From Paramecium sonneborni (taxonomy: Eukaryota > Ciliophora > Oligohymenophorea > Peniculida > Parameciidae): a DNA stretch of 39,065 nucleotides. The position numbers and the translations under genes were made by a program. The DNA is taken from NCBI GenBank assembly GCA_905182985.1, contig CAJJDN010000013.1:9329-48393 (forward strand), written 5' to 3'. The first letter of the stretch is position 1. Every line of letters starts with the position of its first letter. The notes under the pieces are model-generated. The model was not told the origin of the DNA. It searched no databases and saw only the letters and a list, made by a program, of their open reading frames with translations. Below, in pieces: positions 1 to 11,876 of this stretch.

Positions 1-145
1 TAGCCACAATTTCTTTTGTTTAAATATTTTCTCCCTTATAAATAATACCTTCTGATCCTTAACCAATTTCTTATAATTTTAAGTAGGCTACACCATCAAT
101 CATAATTTTTGTATTTTGCATTCCAAAGGTCTAAATATTGTCCAT
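1..145 (-). CDS. Protein kinase, N-terminal fragment cut by the window edge
   Basis: Read on the minus strand with TAA/TAG as Gln, the frame starts MDNIQTFGMQNTK and runs off the left edge. It contains YLKLQEIGQGSEGIIYKG followed by EIVA, which is the glycine-rich nucleotide-binding loop (GxGxxG plus a downstream Tyr) and the start of the VAxK strand of an eukaryotic protein kinase. Only about 48 residues are present, so the kinase group and the catalytic residues cannot be judged. The start is the ATG at 145; a second in-frame Met lies at 121. The frame stays open upstream, but that sequence looks like AT-rich leader. The kinase fold is well supported by the loop; everything else is unknown. 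Confidence 0.7.
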
Positions 146-299
146 ATTTTCTTCTTTAATATTCAAAATCAAGAATTTAATTAATACTTTCTTATAAATA
201 ATATCTGAAGATTTGTAAAATAAATAATTGAATTCTATTAAATCAATATTAATTTGTAAAAAATATAAAATGCAAGCTTGTATATAATACATCATCTAA

Positions 300-1039
300 A
301 ATAACATACATTTTCATCATACTTCCCATAATTCATATCATTGCTTGATTAATTAATCTAAGTTCTCTCAAAATTTTATACTTATTATTTATGAATAGAA
401 GAATTTTCATATTTTTATTTATAATATATTTACATAATTTTCATCTTGCAACTTTGATAGATTTAGTTCTAGTTTTATTCTATTTCATAACTATCTCAAC
501 ATTATTTAAATTGTAGTTGAATTTCTTTTTTTATTATATTACAATTCACAAAAGATTTAAATTCAATGATACCATAAAAATACTCTCTTTTCATTATAAC
601 TTTGTATTAAATATTGTATTGTTCTTTCTTTAATTAAAGTATATGGATATTAATGGAATAGATTTTATCATATTTTACATTTTTTTCATCTATATACATT
701 CTAAAATTTTCTATTAATTCAATCTATTATCCATTTTTAATTAAGTTCAAGCCTCATTAGAATATTCATACTTTCTACTTTGTTTCCATCTAAATAATCT
801 ACAACCAAAGTCAATTATGATGAACTAAGAGTTACATAATCGAATGCTATTAAAAGTTCTTTAATAGACTTAAAATATTCCAATAGATTAATAAATTTTA
901 TATTTGATTTTATAATTTATACTTTGAAGCATAATTATAAGATTTTAGGAGGACATTATTACGTAATTTAATTAAAATTTAAATAAACTTTATAGATTAT
1001 TTTTAGGTTAGATTAATTAATCTATAAAGAAAATTACAT
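300..1039 (-). pseudogene. Decayed minus-strand coding sequence, function unknown
   Basis: Several protein-like stretches follow one another on the minus strand but switch frame. One runs from an ATG at 1039 to a TGA at 721-719 (106 codons) and includes LLEYFKSIKELLIAFDYV and LVVDYLDGNKVESMNILM. A second frame continues with ENFRMYIDEKNVKYDKIYS and REYFYGIIEFKSFVNC. A third contains QNFERTQINQSSNDMNYGKY. No intron joins them cleanly. I do not recognise the family. It could be one gene with indels or several neighbouring relics. Because only TGA stops translation in this AT-rich sequence, long open frames occur easily by chance, so confidence is low. Confidence 0.3.
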
Positions 1040-1045
1040 TTCTTA

Positions 1046-2110
1046 TCATGTATTATTTAATATTATTTTTTTATTTTTAAGAAATGAATTATAATAGAAT
1101 GGCTACCAGTATGAATGATTTAAATGAAAAAAGTGCTTAAAGTTGATTTATTTCTTTTGATACAAGTTAAAGGTATGTTCTTTAAGTTAACTTTGCTTTA
1201 TATCATACTGATTTAAAACATTTCTAAGTTCAATATCGAAAAAATTGTAAATAATTATTGTTCCTATTTAATCAAAAATAAAATAATAATCAAAGTTGAT
1301 TATTTAGCTACAAAATCGTGGATTAATTTTTTTGTATTTATATTATCTAATAGATTTCTTTTGTATAAATCTTCCATTATTATCATTAAATTCATAAATA
1401 AATAAATTCTCATTGTTATAAGGTAAAGAAACTCATAAAATATTAGAAATATAACATAATCTGAATCCATATTTATCTTGATTAATTTGTTGTAGCTCTT
1501 TTAATTGTTATATTTAAAAGTAATTACAATTACTTTAATTTTCTATAATCCTAATTCCCTAGACATGATCATATAATTTTTATTCTTTTTTCACCTAAAC
1601 ATTAATTGTGTTATCAAAACTACCTGTAAAATAAGATTTTGATCAGAATTATAGAGCAGCATAGAATAAACTTTAAAGGTTTACCTAAAAGGCTTTCAGA
1701 CCCTATAAAAATTGAATTATGAAGGAAAGTTGATTATTGATCTTTTTTGAAAAAATGATTCTATCCTAAATAGCTAATTAGTTATAATCAATTAAAGCTT
1801 TATTTTCACAGAAAAAGTTCACCAATTATAATTTATTTAATTAAAATTTATTTAACTATGATTTTTTTACCAAATACTTAAGGCTGAGATATAGCTTTAA
1901 TTAAAAAAGGATAGAGTGGTTTCTTATTAAATCTATAAAATTTTCATTAAAGTTTCTTGACATTAAATTACACCTGAAAATGGTCTTCTAATTTTCAATT
2001 ATTTTATAAATTGTCATCTTGCTTTTTTTATTCATATTTGGTGACAACCATTAAATTTCTGTTTACATAACAATTAACTTTTGCCCTTAAAAGGTATTAT
2101 GGGAAAAAAT
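1046..2110 (-). pseudogene. Broken WD40-repeat protein
   Basis: Around 1433-1640 the minus strand reads GSFDNTINVQVKKEQKLYDH followed by LQQINQDKYGFRLCYISN. This matches the blade ending of Paramecium WD40 proteins of the type 'SGSxDxTIxxWxK' with a 'YGFRLCYI' segment. The Trp of the blade is replaced by Gln (TAG where TGG is expected). A TGA at 1435-1433 then interrupts the frame, and the same frame continues with SLPYNNENLFIYEFNDNNGR down to a TGA at 1048-1046. Near 2060 another frame gives CKQKFNGCH, like the 'W-CxQKFNGH' part of an upstream blade. The Trp loss, in-frame stop and frame changes indicate a pseudogene, although sequence errors could add to the damage. Confidence 0.45.
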
Positions 2111-3283
2111 CATAAAATGGACTTTTAAATATCGATGAAATTAGTTTAATAAGCAAACTTTCGCTTTTAAAAATCATAAATATATAATTTATTAAAATTT
2201 TTTATTTTATTAGTGAAGTTTAAATCTCTGTGACAGAGTTAATCTAAGAGTAGCAAAATTTCTGGAAAAGAAATGTTATTATTACAAAATCAAAAGAAAA
2301 AATTTCAAAAAGTTTACGAAATCGATGATTAATTTAGCATACAAAAATTAATGATTAAGGTTATTTTAATTTAATAACAGTTAGTAAATCTGATGATTTA
2401 TTTGCAACTGAGAATAATATAAGAAAAATAATTTTTTGTTCAAAATCAAATGAGTGGTATTAAAGTATTTCTTTAGATGAATAGCTAATAAAATAATTAA
2501 ATCTTTTTTATGGTGTTTAATAAAACAAATTAATAGATGATTTTGGATAAAATTTTTCAAATCCAAACAAAAACTCTCAAACCTCATAATTACATCCATA
2601 GATAAACTTAAAATTCTAGCTATTTTGGAAGGAATATACTTTTATGTTAAATTAATTAGATTTTAATATGATTCCAAAATTTTTTCCTGACTAATCGTTT
2701 AAATTTTGTAGAGATGATATGTGCAATGGAAATATTTAAGAAACAATTTGGGATTGATTGATTATAATTTGATCATGATTATGATTAAGATTGCAATATC
2801 GAATTATGAACATAGATTCCATCTATTTTAAACTTCCTTTATCATATAATACGAATTTATATTATATTATCAAAAAATTTTCTTAATGAATAAGGAAAAA
2901 ATTATTAATATCTTCTTAGGTAATATTGTTAATAGAAGTACCCTTAAACAAATAAGAGTTAAAAGAGATTTTGAATTGTTTGTAAAGTAAATGGAGACGT
3001 ATTAAAAATAGCTCCATTAGTTTTACTTAAATATTAAGCAATCTTAATATATTTTTATAAAAATTTTTAATTTAAATTGAGAAATTATCGTCTATTATTA
3101 ATGATCCTCAAAACAATTGCCATATATATGTAATTGATTGTTTAAAAATGAGAATCATTTTATATAAGTTATTCTTATATAAAGTTTTATTTTATATTTT
3201 AGAATAGAATGCTCATTAAGTCTTTGATAATCAATAATACAAAAAAGAAAGAGTAAATAAAAACTAATAAAAATTTTGATTGA
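2111..3283. other. Gene-poor stretch with weak open frames
   Basis: No confident gene was found. On the minus strand about 2385-2570 a stop-free frame reads GFEKFYPKSSINLFYQTP and onward, but it has no start codon and its other frame is equally open. On the plus strand an ATG at 2886 opens 64 codons (MNKEKIINIFLGNIVNRS...) to a TGA at 3078-3080. Neither resembles a known family. They may be relics of the same decay seen to the left. Confidence 0.3.
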
Positions 3284-3323
3284 TTATTCATAAATCATTT
3301 TTATTATTCATAAATCATTTTTA
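3284..3323. repeat. Two tandem copies of a 20-bp unit
   Basis: The unit ttattcataaatcattttta occurs twice in direct succession. The stop codon of the large minus-strand Cys-rich gene lies inside the second copy (3308-3310), and the first copy supplies a TGA in the same relative position, which suggests a small local duplication at the 3' end of that gene. Confidence 0.8.
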
Positions 3324-6300
3324 TTAATTTAAAATCCCTATAAATGTTAGAATTGATATTCTCTCTCCTATTTATTTTTTTGCTTAATTTTGTTTTATAA
3401 ATAATTATCATATATTCTCTTGAGTTATAAAAATAAATCTATAAACAAATTAGAAGCCATAATAGTAGAAAAAAGGCTAATATGAATCCAACCTATCAGG
3501 ATAAAATTATCTTAGCTTAACTCAAAACTATAAGCCAAGAATGTTCCTGAAATGATCATTAATAAAAATTCTCTACATATGAGCTTGGAAAGTTCAAATA
3601 GAGATTTCAATGGCTTAAACTTTATCATGTAAATAAAGAAAAGTAATGATTGAATTGAAAGTAGAATTGATTAGGCTTCTGGAATGTCTCTTAATTTTAC
3701 AATAATAAAAATATAAGAAAAGATTTTGTAAAATTAAAAAGGCTTAAATTAAGTTGCCCAAAATCCCTTTTTAGTCTCATAATAAAAATATTTCCACTTC
3801 CATATATTTTTTATTTTAGCCGTAGTAATTTAAAGCAGCTATAAATTAGATATCAAAATCAACAATAATCCAAAAATAGCATTAATACTGTTAAAAATTG
3901 AGAATAGCGAGTCAAATTAGTAATTTGGAAACTATAAAATTGCACTAAACATAAATTAATGGAGAATTGCAAAATAAAGCTTAAATATTCCATTAGAAAA
4001 ATATTCCTATTTTTCTATTAGACACTTTTTCTATATCTTTCTTTAAAATATAGTTATAAATTTCAAGATTTTTAAATTTTATTAAAATTTTGATTGGAGT
4101 TACTTAATAGATTTTTCTAAGCTTTCAGATGTTAATTAACAATAAATAAGGTAAGTTAATAGAGATGATATTATAGAAAAATAACAACTTTTGACATTTA
4201 ACAAATATGGTTAATCAAAAATTATGTCCTGATCTTCTTGTAATTTATTAGTTACTTGATTTGAAGTATTTCCTCCCTTTAATTCATTCAATAATTGATC
4301 TACCTAGAAATAATCAAAAATAGGTTGCATAGAGATTTTAGTGTATGTATTTAAAAAATAATTTAAATGTGGTGGGAATTAACCTTTCATATATCTCAAG
4401 TAAGATAATGACTATAATAGCTCTAATAAAACATAATTGCATTTCCTGTTACCAAAGCCATACTAGATACTCCTGCCATAGAATACATCATGACATCATT
4501 TAATTATACGATGGATATTAATTATTATTTAGTTGTTTCTGAGAGAACAAATGGAGTGCCAAGATTAAGGGTTTTATTATTATTTTACAAACTTAATTCA
4601 TATTGATTAAATATAATATTTTTCTGTATATCAACTTGCAAAATCGGGTTATATATAGGTTCAATAAATTCAATTTAAATTAAATATTTAGGATTTTCTA
4701 AAGTAATTGTTAAATTTGAAATAAAGTTTGTGGTTAAATGAAATCGAGTTGATGGAATAATATTAAATACCATAATTTCTTCTAAATTTAGAGTTCTTTC
4801 AATTTCACCTATTAAGTGAAAGTTACCTCAACAATTTAAATTTATTATTTTTTTTCGGATAGAATATTCAAATTAAACTAAGGAGCTAGAATGAATGTGC
4901 ATAAACTAAAGGAGTTCTATTAATTTAAACATTGATATGAATGTTCAATATTACATAAATTAGAACATCCATCTCCTCCATAATTATTTCCATCATCACA
5001 TTCTTCATATTAATTTATGATTATACCATTTCCACATTAATTATTACATAGATTATCAATTAAAATTTGATTTTCTCCACATCTAAAATTATTTTAATTT
5101 ATAAACTATATCTCAACTAATTAATCATTATTTTAATCATCTAATTAATTTTTGTTTACACATTAGGCTGTTTAATAATCCATTTGATATAATTAATCGC
5201 ATTTCTTACATTGTTCTTATTAACATTCAATACAGCCTTAAGAACATTAAAATTCACACAAATAGCAACCATCGTATGGAATATCATTTCCATCATCACA
5301 CTACTCATATGGATAAATAATTATGCCATCTCCACATTAAGTAATGCAAATATTATATTGATTAATAATCCATCCTGGTTGAAGACAAGCTTAGCAAACT
5401 CCTTTTTCACATACAATACATAATTCTTCACATGAAAATTTGCATTCAAAACATCCATCATAAGGAATGAGATTTCCATCTTCACATTCTTCTGTACCTA
5501 AAATTAATTAATCTCCACAAATTGTAGTGCATCTATTAATAGTAAGTTCCCATCCTTCAACATTACAAACTCTACATTAACCATTTTCATAAAGACTACA
5601 TTATTCTTAAAGTTGAAAGTTGCAGTTATCACACCCATCAACATCTTCGTAGTTTCCATCATCACATTATTCATTGCCTAATACTAATAAATCACCACAA
5701 ATAGGTTAACAATTCCTATCAAGAACATTCAATTACCATCCAATTTAAATGCATTAATAACATTCTCCATTAATGCATGCTGTACATCCTTCTTAACATT
5801 ATAATTAACAATTCACACATTATTAATCAGAAAAGTAATTACCATTATCACATTATTCATCATGTGATACAATTCCATCACCACAAATAGAATTACATGT
5901 ACCATCTATTTAAATGTACCATCCCTGATCTTCATCACATTAAACACAACTTCCAAATCGACAGTCTATACAATTTAGAGAGCATTAAAATTAACAGTTA
6001 ACACAATTATTTTTCTAATCTTAACATTATTAGAGTAATGTAATTGTATTTTCTAAACAAATAGATCGACAGTCATTATTATAAACTTCATATCCACTTT
6101 TACATTAATAACATTTCCCATTTAAACAAATATCACAAGCAAAATTACAACCTAATTTACAATTATGGCAACCGTCAAATGGATTGTTATTCCCATCATC
6201 ACAATCCTCTCCTTCTACTATTTATAAATCTCCACAAATAGGAAGACATGGCAAATTTATTTCATCATCATAATATCCAGGTAAACATAAACATTAATCT

Positions 6301-9300
6301 CTTTGAATACCTCTATTATAATCTCTTACACAAGTAAGACAATTAAATTATGAATTACCATAACAATTTTCACAATATTTATTGCATTTAATGCAATCAT
6401 CTCCTTAAAAAAATGTAAATGGATCACACAAGCATATTCCATTTAATAGTTAAAATTTATTATTTTTACATTAAGTGCATTCCTCTGAACTTTTACATGT
6501 ATGACATCCTGGTTAGATACAATCATTACAACTATAGATTTCATTTGTAGAATTAAAATCCAAATATTAGGTAATTGCACAATTAGGGGCAGAATAACCC
6601 GCATTACAATTTGTTAAACTTGTGCAACCAAAACAAAAAGGAGGACACTAAATTAAATTAATAATAATACATAATGAACAACAATGAAATACTCTGATAT
6701 TGCACAAAATTCTTTAGTAATATTTGTAGTTGCAACATCACATTAAAATTCAACATATAAACTGTTATCATAGAAATTAGTTAAACTTACATTAAAATAA
6801 ACAGTGCTTTCAAGATTAGCACGACCAATTAAATTTGTTTCACCTCCAGGATTATAAAATAATGATGAATATGAATTACTTGATGAACCTACCTTATATT
6901 TAAACGATCCAGTGTATCCATCTCCATAAGTTAAATTAAAATATATAGACACAGCATAATGAGGTTTTTAAATATTCCATGTCTTTATGTATGATCCATC
7001 ATTCCAAACCAATAAGCCCCCTAATACTATTTTACTATTTAAAAATGAAAATTTTTATCTGGTTGATAAACTATGAGATGGATCAGTGGTTGAATCATAG
7101 AATTCTTCTATTTCATCATAAGTCATGTTTAAATTATAAAATCCTTTGGCTAAGTAACTTGAATCTAAAATATATAATATATTTTACACGGAATTATATC
7201 TTCATAATCTAAGCAATTTGATGAATGAATCGGGCAAGTTTAAACACATTAATTTTTATATAATCTATATACTGAATCACATTATGAACAAGTAGAAAAT
7301 CCTGAACAAATCAAACAATTTTCTTAACAAAATCCAGTATCAACAGTAACATTTCTCAATCCCCAAAATTCATTTTCTTATTAAAGTTATCCTTAAAAGT
7401 AAATAACAGGATTAGCATTAAAGACTTAAAATGTCATCTCTACTCTTAACAAAGTATAACTAGTTCCACAATTCTCAGCTAACTCAAAAATTTTTAATGA
7501 ATTTTCAACTTTGAAACCTGATGAATCTTTTATTACTCTACTTTGTAATTGATTATTGTGTAAAATTTAAATTTCACTTGTCTATCGAAAATTAAACAAA
7601 TAAAATGTTATACGAACTCTTATAAATTTAACTGCATTTTCTAGGCTCATTTGATAAAGAATTCCTTCGCTATATTAGAGTTTCCCTATAAAACTTATTC
7701 CATTACAATTTTCAAATATTAAATCTGTGTTTTTTGGGTGAAATTCATCATTTCTAAATACTAATGGCAAATATCTTTGTTCTTACTGAGGAATTATATT
7801 ATCTTAAAATAAGGTAAACTTTGATTTTATTCTAGTGTCTTCTACACATATTTTATCATAACGAGCTATAGAATTATCTCGACTACATTCTTATCTACAA
7901 CCTATAAAAGTTTATGAAAATTATTATGAATCAATGCATTTGCATTGTCCAAATTATACAGTTTAACTATCAAAACAAGTTAAACAATCCGATTCAGTAT
8001 AGCCATTGCAAGTTAAACAAGTTGGATGACAAGCTTTGATATAAACCAACATATTTCTAATTCCAACTTATATGTAATCATTATCACAAAAAGAATCACT
8101 ATATTAATGATCCATATCGCAACCATCTTTACATCTTTGATCATACTCACAATAGTTTCTAATTTAAATTTGGATGATGGGCTGTTATGACAAATTAGAT
8201 TGCTGTTCTAGTTTAAATCACTCCGATCATAATCTATTAGATAAAGTTACAAGTCATTTAAATTTCTGTTGCTATTATAANAATTCTTCTATTTCATCAT
8301 AAGTCATGTTTAAATTATAAAATCCTTTGGCTAAGTAACTTGAATCTAAAATATATAATATATTTTACACGGAATTATATCTTCATAATCTAAGCAATTT
8401 GATGAATGAATCGGGCAAGTTTAAACACATTAATTTTTATATAATCTATATACTGAATCACATTATGAACAAGTAGAAAATCCTGAACAAATCAAACAAT
8501 TTTCTTAACAAAATCCAGTATCAACAGTAACATTTCTCAATCCCCAAAATTCATTTTCTTATTAAAGTTATCCTTAAAAGTAAATAACAGGATTAGCATT
8601 AAAGACTTAAAATGTCATCTCTACTCTTAACAAAGTATAACTAGTTCCACAATTCTCAGCTAACTCAAAAATTTTTAATGAATTTTCAACTTTGAAACCT
8701 GATGAATCTTTTATTACTCTACTTTGTAATTGATTATTGTGTAAAATTTAAATTTCACTTGTCTATCGAAAATTAAACAAATAAAATGTTATACGAACTC
8801 TTATAAATTTAACTGCATTTTCTAGGCTCATTTGATAAAGAATTCCTTCGCTATATTAGAGTTTCCCTATAAAACTTATTCCATTACAATTTTCAAATAT
8901 TAAATCTGTGTTTTTTGGGTGAAATTCATCATTTCTAAATACTAATGGCAAATATCTTTGTTCTTACTGAGGAATTATATTATCTTAAAATAAGGTAAAC
9001 TTTGATTTTATTCTAGTGTCTTCTACACATATTTTATCATAACGAGCTATAGAATTATCTCGACTACATTCTTATCTACAACCTATAAAAGTTTATGAAA
9101 ATTATTATGAATCAATGCATTTGCATTGTCCAAATTATACAGTTTAACTATCAAAACAAGTTAAACAATCCGATTCAGTATAGCCATTGCAAGTTAAACA
9201 AGTTGGATGACAAGCTTTGATATAAACCAACATATTTCTAATTCCAACTTATATGTAATCATTATCACAAAAAGAATCACTATATTAATGATCCATATCG

Positions 9301-9757
9301 CAACCATCTTTACATCTTTGATCATACTCACAATAGTTTCTAATTTAAATTTGGATGATGGGCTGTTATGACAAATTAGATTGCTGTTCTAGTTTAAATC
9401 ACTCCGATCATAATCTATTAGATAAAGTTACAAGTCATTTAAATTTCTGTTGCTATTATAAGTTACTTTTAATTCTGAGTTTTCATTTATGGCACCATCA
9501 AAAAATGCATCAAAAATCATTTAAACTTGATAACTTTTATAGTTGAAAGATTTCTATAAATATCTCATTTATTTTCTCAATCTCACATATTCTAACTAAT
9601 TTGAACTACAAACATTTTTCTCAATTAAATCATTCAAATCAATAGTAGAACAACATTCATTCATTTTCCATTAATTTTGAGTAATTTACTAATCTGTAAA
9701 GCTAAAGTCAATTAGCCTCCAGGTTGCAACTACAAAAGGTATTAGAACTATTATCAT
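3308..9757 (-). CDS. Giant Cys-rich (DUF4215-repeat) membrane protein, frameshifted and with an artefactual internal duplication
   Basis: The frame starts at ATG 9757 with MIIVLIPFVVATWRLIDFSF, a likely signal peptide. An N-terminal region follows, then Cys-rich segments (NYCEYDQRCKDGCD, CLICSGFSTCSQCD), then about six DUF4215-type repeats between about 6250 and 4880, for example CGDGIIIYPYEQCDDGND and CGDQLILGTEECEDGN. The C-terminal part (about 4800-3308) is hydrophobic with several predicted membrane segments and ends KNKQEREYQFQHLQGFQ...NDL before TGA 3310-3308. Introns of 23 nt lie at 6648-6670 and 7165-7187 (and again at 8346-8368 in the duplicated copy). Single-base frame breaks occur near 9380-9395 (and 8200-8214), 4800-4860 (next to a run of eight T on the plus strand) and 4425-4434. 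Collapsing the 1.18-kb duplication gives about 1740 residues. It is a paralogue of the plus-strand gene at 12808. It is probably a cell-surface protein, but ligand and role are unknown. It could be a pseudogene or a gene with sequencing errors. Confidence 0.8.
7101..9461. repeat. 1180-bp direct duplication around a single N (likely assembly artefact)
   Basis: Bases 7101-8280 recur at 8282-9461, offset 1181, with no difference in the stretches compared. The only separator is the N at 8281. Both copies carry the same 23-nt intron and the same frame break. Reading through both copies would repeat about 390 residues of the Cys-rich protein. The pattern fits two overlapping contigs joined without merging. 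Confidence 0.85.
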
Positions 9758-10588
9758 TATTTTGAATTAAATATTAATAGTCATTGAATAAAAATTTAAA
9801 ACCTAGGCTAAATAAATTACGTAATCAAATTGTGTTTCCTCCTCTTACAAAAAATCTCTTAAAATTGATATTTAATTTAAGCATTTTTGGTCTTTATTCA
9901 TTATTAACAACCATAATTTTCGGCATTTTAAGTTGCAATTTTGTTTTATTTTTTAAAGTTTTTTTGCTTAATAAATATTATAAAATCTAAATAATTAATT
10001 TTTTATATAATTAATGAGGAAATCTCTGTGCCCCATAAATAATAAAAAACCATTTTAAAAAAGTGATTATCAGCTTCGAGTTTAAAACATAAGAAAATCG
10101 CAAATCGAAAAAATGATCATGTTGCAACCTTTTAGAAAATACTTCTAATATTAATTGATTGCTATTGCTTCCTTATATCCATAATGTTATTATTTGATTT
10201 AAGTATATTTTCTAATTATTATAAATAAGAAGTAACTTAAAATAAAAAAAATAAAGGAAAAATATTATACCTTTTTAATAATAATTACTATATATATAAT
10301 GAAATGATAAGGTGAACAAAATTTTAACTTGCAATTTAATTTGGAACAATTTTCAAATTCTATCTTGCTTGCAAAGTGAATTTTTTAATTCAAGTTATTT
10401 ATGAAAAGCCATTGCTATTGCTGATGTTAAAAACGAAAAATAAATATATTTCTGTAAAGTCAGTTAATTTACACTGTAGGTTACTTGGGAAATTAAATGA
10501 GTTTTGAACCAAAATACTTAATGGTGGAAAAATATTTAATCTTTTATTTCGCATATAAAAAAGATTTGGCTCAAAATTTTCAATACGT
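9758..10588. other. Intergenic, upstream of the minus-strand Cys-rich gene
   Basis: Very AT-rich sequence. I see no recognisable domain or RNA gene. The plus-strand open frame at 9784-9990 has no protein-family features and lies in the leader of the divergent gene. This stretch should contain the promoter of the minus-strand gene, but no specific element can be named. Confidence 0.4.
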
Positions 10589-11080
10589 ATGAATTTAAGA
10601 ATAGTTGATTTCGATGATGAATTTTTTGAATTGATGACATAGTTGTAGAAGATTTTGAAGCAGGTTCACTATGCCTTAATCCTCTAAAATTAAATCAAAC
10701 TGTAAATGATTAAATATCACACTATTATATTGAAGGACTCTTAATCTAAACTCCTCCTAGAACACTTTGAACAGTTAACAATAGAATAGATGCTACCAAC
10801 TAGCAAAAGGGCAGAACAAGATTAGCACCGACTAGCTTCTCAGTGTGCACCGCAGATTGTAAGTGTATAATATTGGAGGGATAATAACTAATATAACAAC
10901 CACAGAGTTAGATGGTCTTTCAGATGTGGCCAAAAAATACAGTGGCACCTAACTAACTCACTCTAACAATTCAGTTTAGAGCCTCTTACTTAACCAAAAC
11001 CATTTCTTTATGTGATTAGAATTAATGAAGAATAAGATTATTTCCCATTTGATATAATAAATAGAATGTTATTAATTTGA
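10589..11080 (+). CDS. Unrecognised 163-residue open frame in a GC-elevated island
   Basis: An ATG at 10589 opens 163 codons to TGA 11078-11080, starting MNLRIVDFDDEFFELM and ending PKPFLYVIRINEEQDYFP...INRMLLI. The middle part (about 10660-10980) is clearly richer in G+C than the surrounding DNA. The other two plus frames also contain protein-like stretches here (for example TELDGLSDVAKKYSG and RTRLAPTSFSVCTADC), so the true frame is uncertain. It may be a relic with indels. I do not recognise the product. Confidence 0.35.
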
Positions 11081-11179
11081 TTATTAAGGATATAAAAAAG
11101 TAAATTAGTTAAGGACATCAAACAATTCTGATTCCCTCTGTTTACCAAATAATCAAATGATTAGAATACATATTTTTAT

Positions 11180-11500
11180 AAATATTGTGGAACTTTTGGT
11201 TGAATATCACCAGAAATTAAAAAAAATACAAACATTTATTGTATTTACAGTGTTCTAATAATGGATTATGCTTCTTAAAAATAAATATTATAAGATGATC
11301 CAATAAATAGACCTAGATAATAATTAAGGTATCGTTACTTATAAATTGACGATGAATAAGAATTTATAGTCAGAAACAATTTTAATATTAAAAAAAGATA
11401 TACTCAATTCTAACTTCTAAAGTCTTTAATCTTTTTAAGTTCAATAGATTCATCATAAAAATTGGTAACCCTAAAATACTGACTACTAAAATCTATTCAA
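11180..11500 (+). pseudogene. Possible protein-kinase relic
   Basis: One plus frame reads YCGTFG, then TGA, then ISPEIKKNTN, which recalls the kinase activation-segment signature 'CGTxGYxxPE' with the aromatic residue changed to a stop. The same frame continues with INRPRQQLRYRYLQIDDEQE. No glycine loop or HRD motif was found nearby, so the assignment is tentative. A different frame is stop-free over the same stretch without recognisable motifs. Confidence 0.25.
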
Positions 11501-11798
11501 AGTTTGATGGAAATCAATATAATTAAAATGAGAAAGTAGGTAATTTATCAGAGCAGAAAATTATGGATAATTATCTTGTTTTGGTCATTTAAAAACTTTT
11601 GATAATTTGAGAATAAAACGAGATTAAAAGTATATTTATTATAGATTCTAATTAAATAAAATTAATAAAAATTTTAAGAGAATTTTAGATAAATATAATT
11701 ATGTAAGTTTTGAATGTCAATTTTATTTTTACAATCATATTTATTTTATATTAATATATGTATTGAAAAAGCTTCTGGTAGGTAAATGTATAACTATA

Positions 11799-11870
11799 GG
11801 ATCTATCGTATAGTGGTTAGTACCTGAGGCTTTAACCCTCAAGACCTTGGTTCGAATCCAAGTAGGTCCT
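11799..11870 (+). tRNA. tRNA-Gln, anticodon UUA (reads the reassigned UAA codon)
   Basis: A complete cloverleaf folds from this 72-nt stretch. The acceptor stem GGATCTA pairs with TAGGTCC (one G-U pair), and T is the discriminator base. The anticodon stem TGAGG/CCTCA closes the loop CTTTAAC, placing UUA at 11832-11834. The T arm contains GGTTCGAATCC (11849-11859), which is also the internal B box; TAGTGGTTAGTA is in the D arm. It closely resembles the known ciliate glutamine tRNAs that decode UAA/UAG. It supports the Gln reading of TAA used for all genes here. No intron is present. CCA is not encoded. Confidence 0.95.
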
Positions 11871-11876
11871 TTTTTT
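11870..11876 (+). terminator. RNA polymerase III terminator (T7)
   Basis: A run of seven T begins at the discriminator base of the UUA tRNA, as expected for RNA polymerase III termination. Confidence 0.85.

Noticed and set aside
3610..4232. Two long plus-strand open frames (194 and about 186 codons) at 3610-4194 and about 3675-4232.
   Set aside because: They are antisense to the membrane C-terminus of the Cys-rich gene, whose minus-strand frame is continuous and hydrophobic in the expected place. With only TGA as stop, long shadow frames are common.
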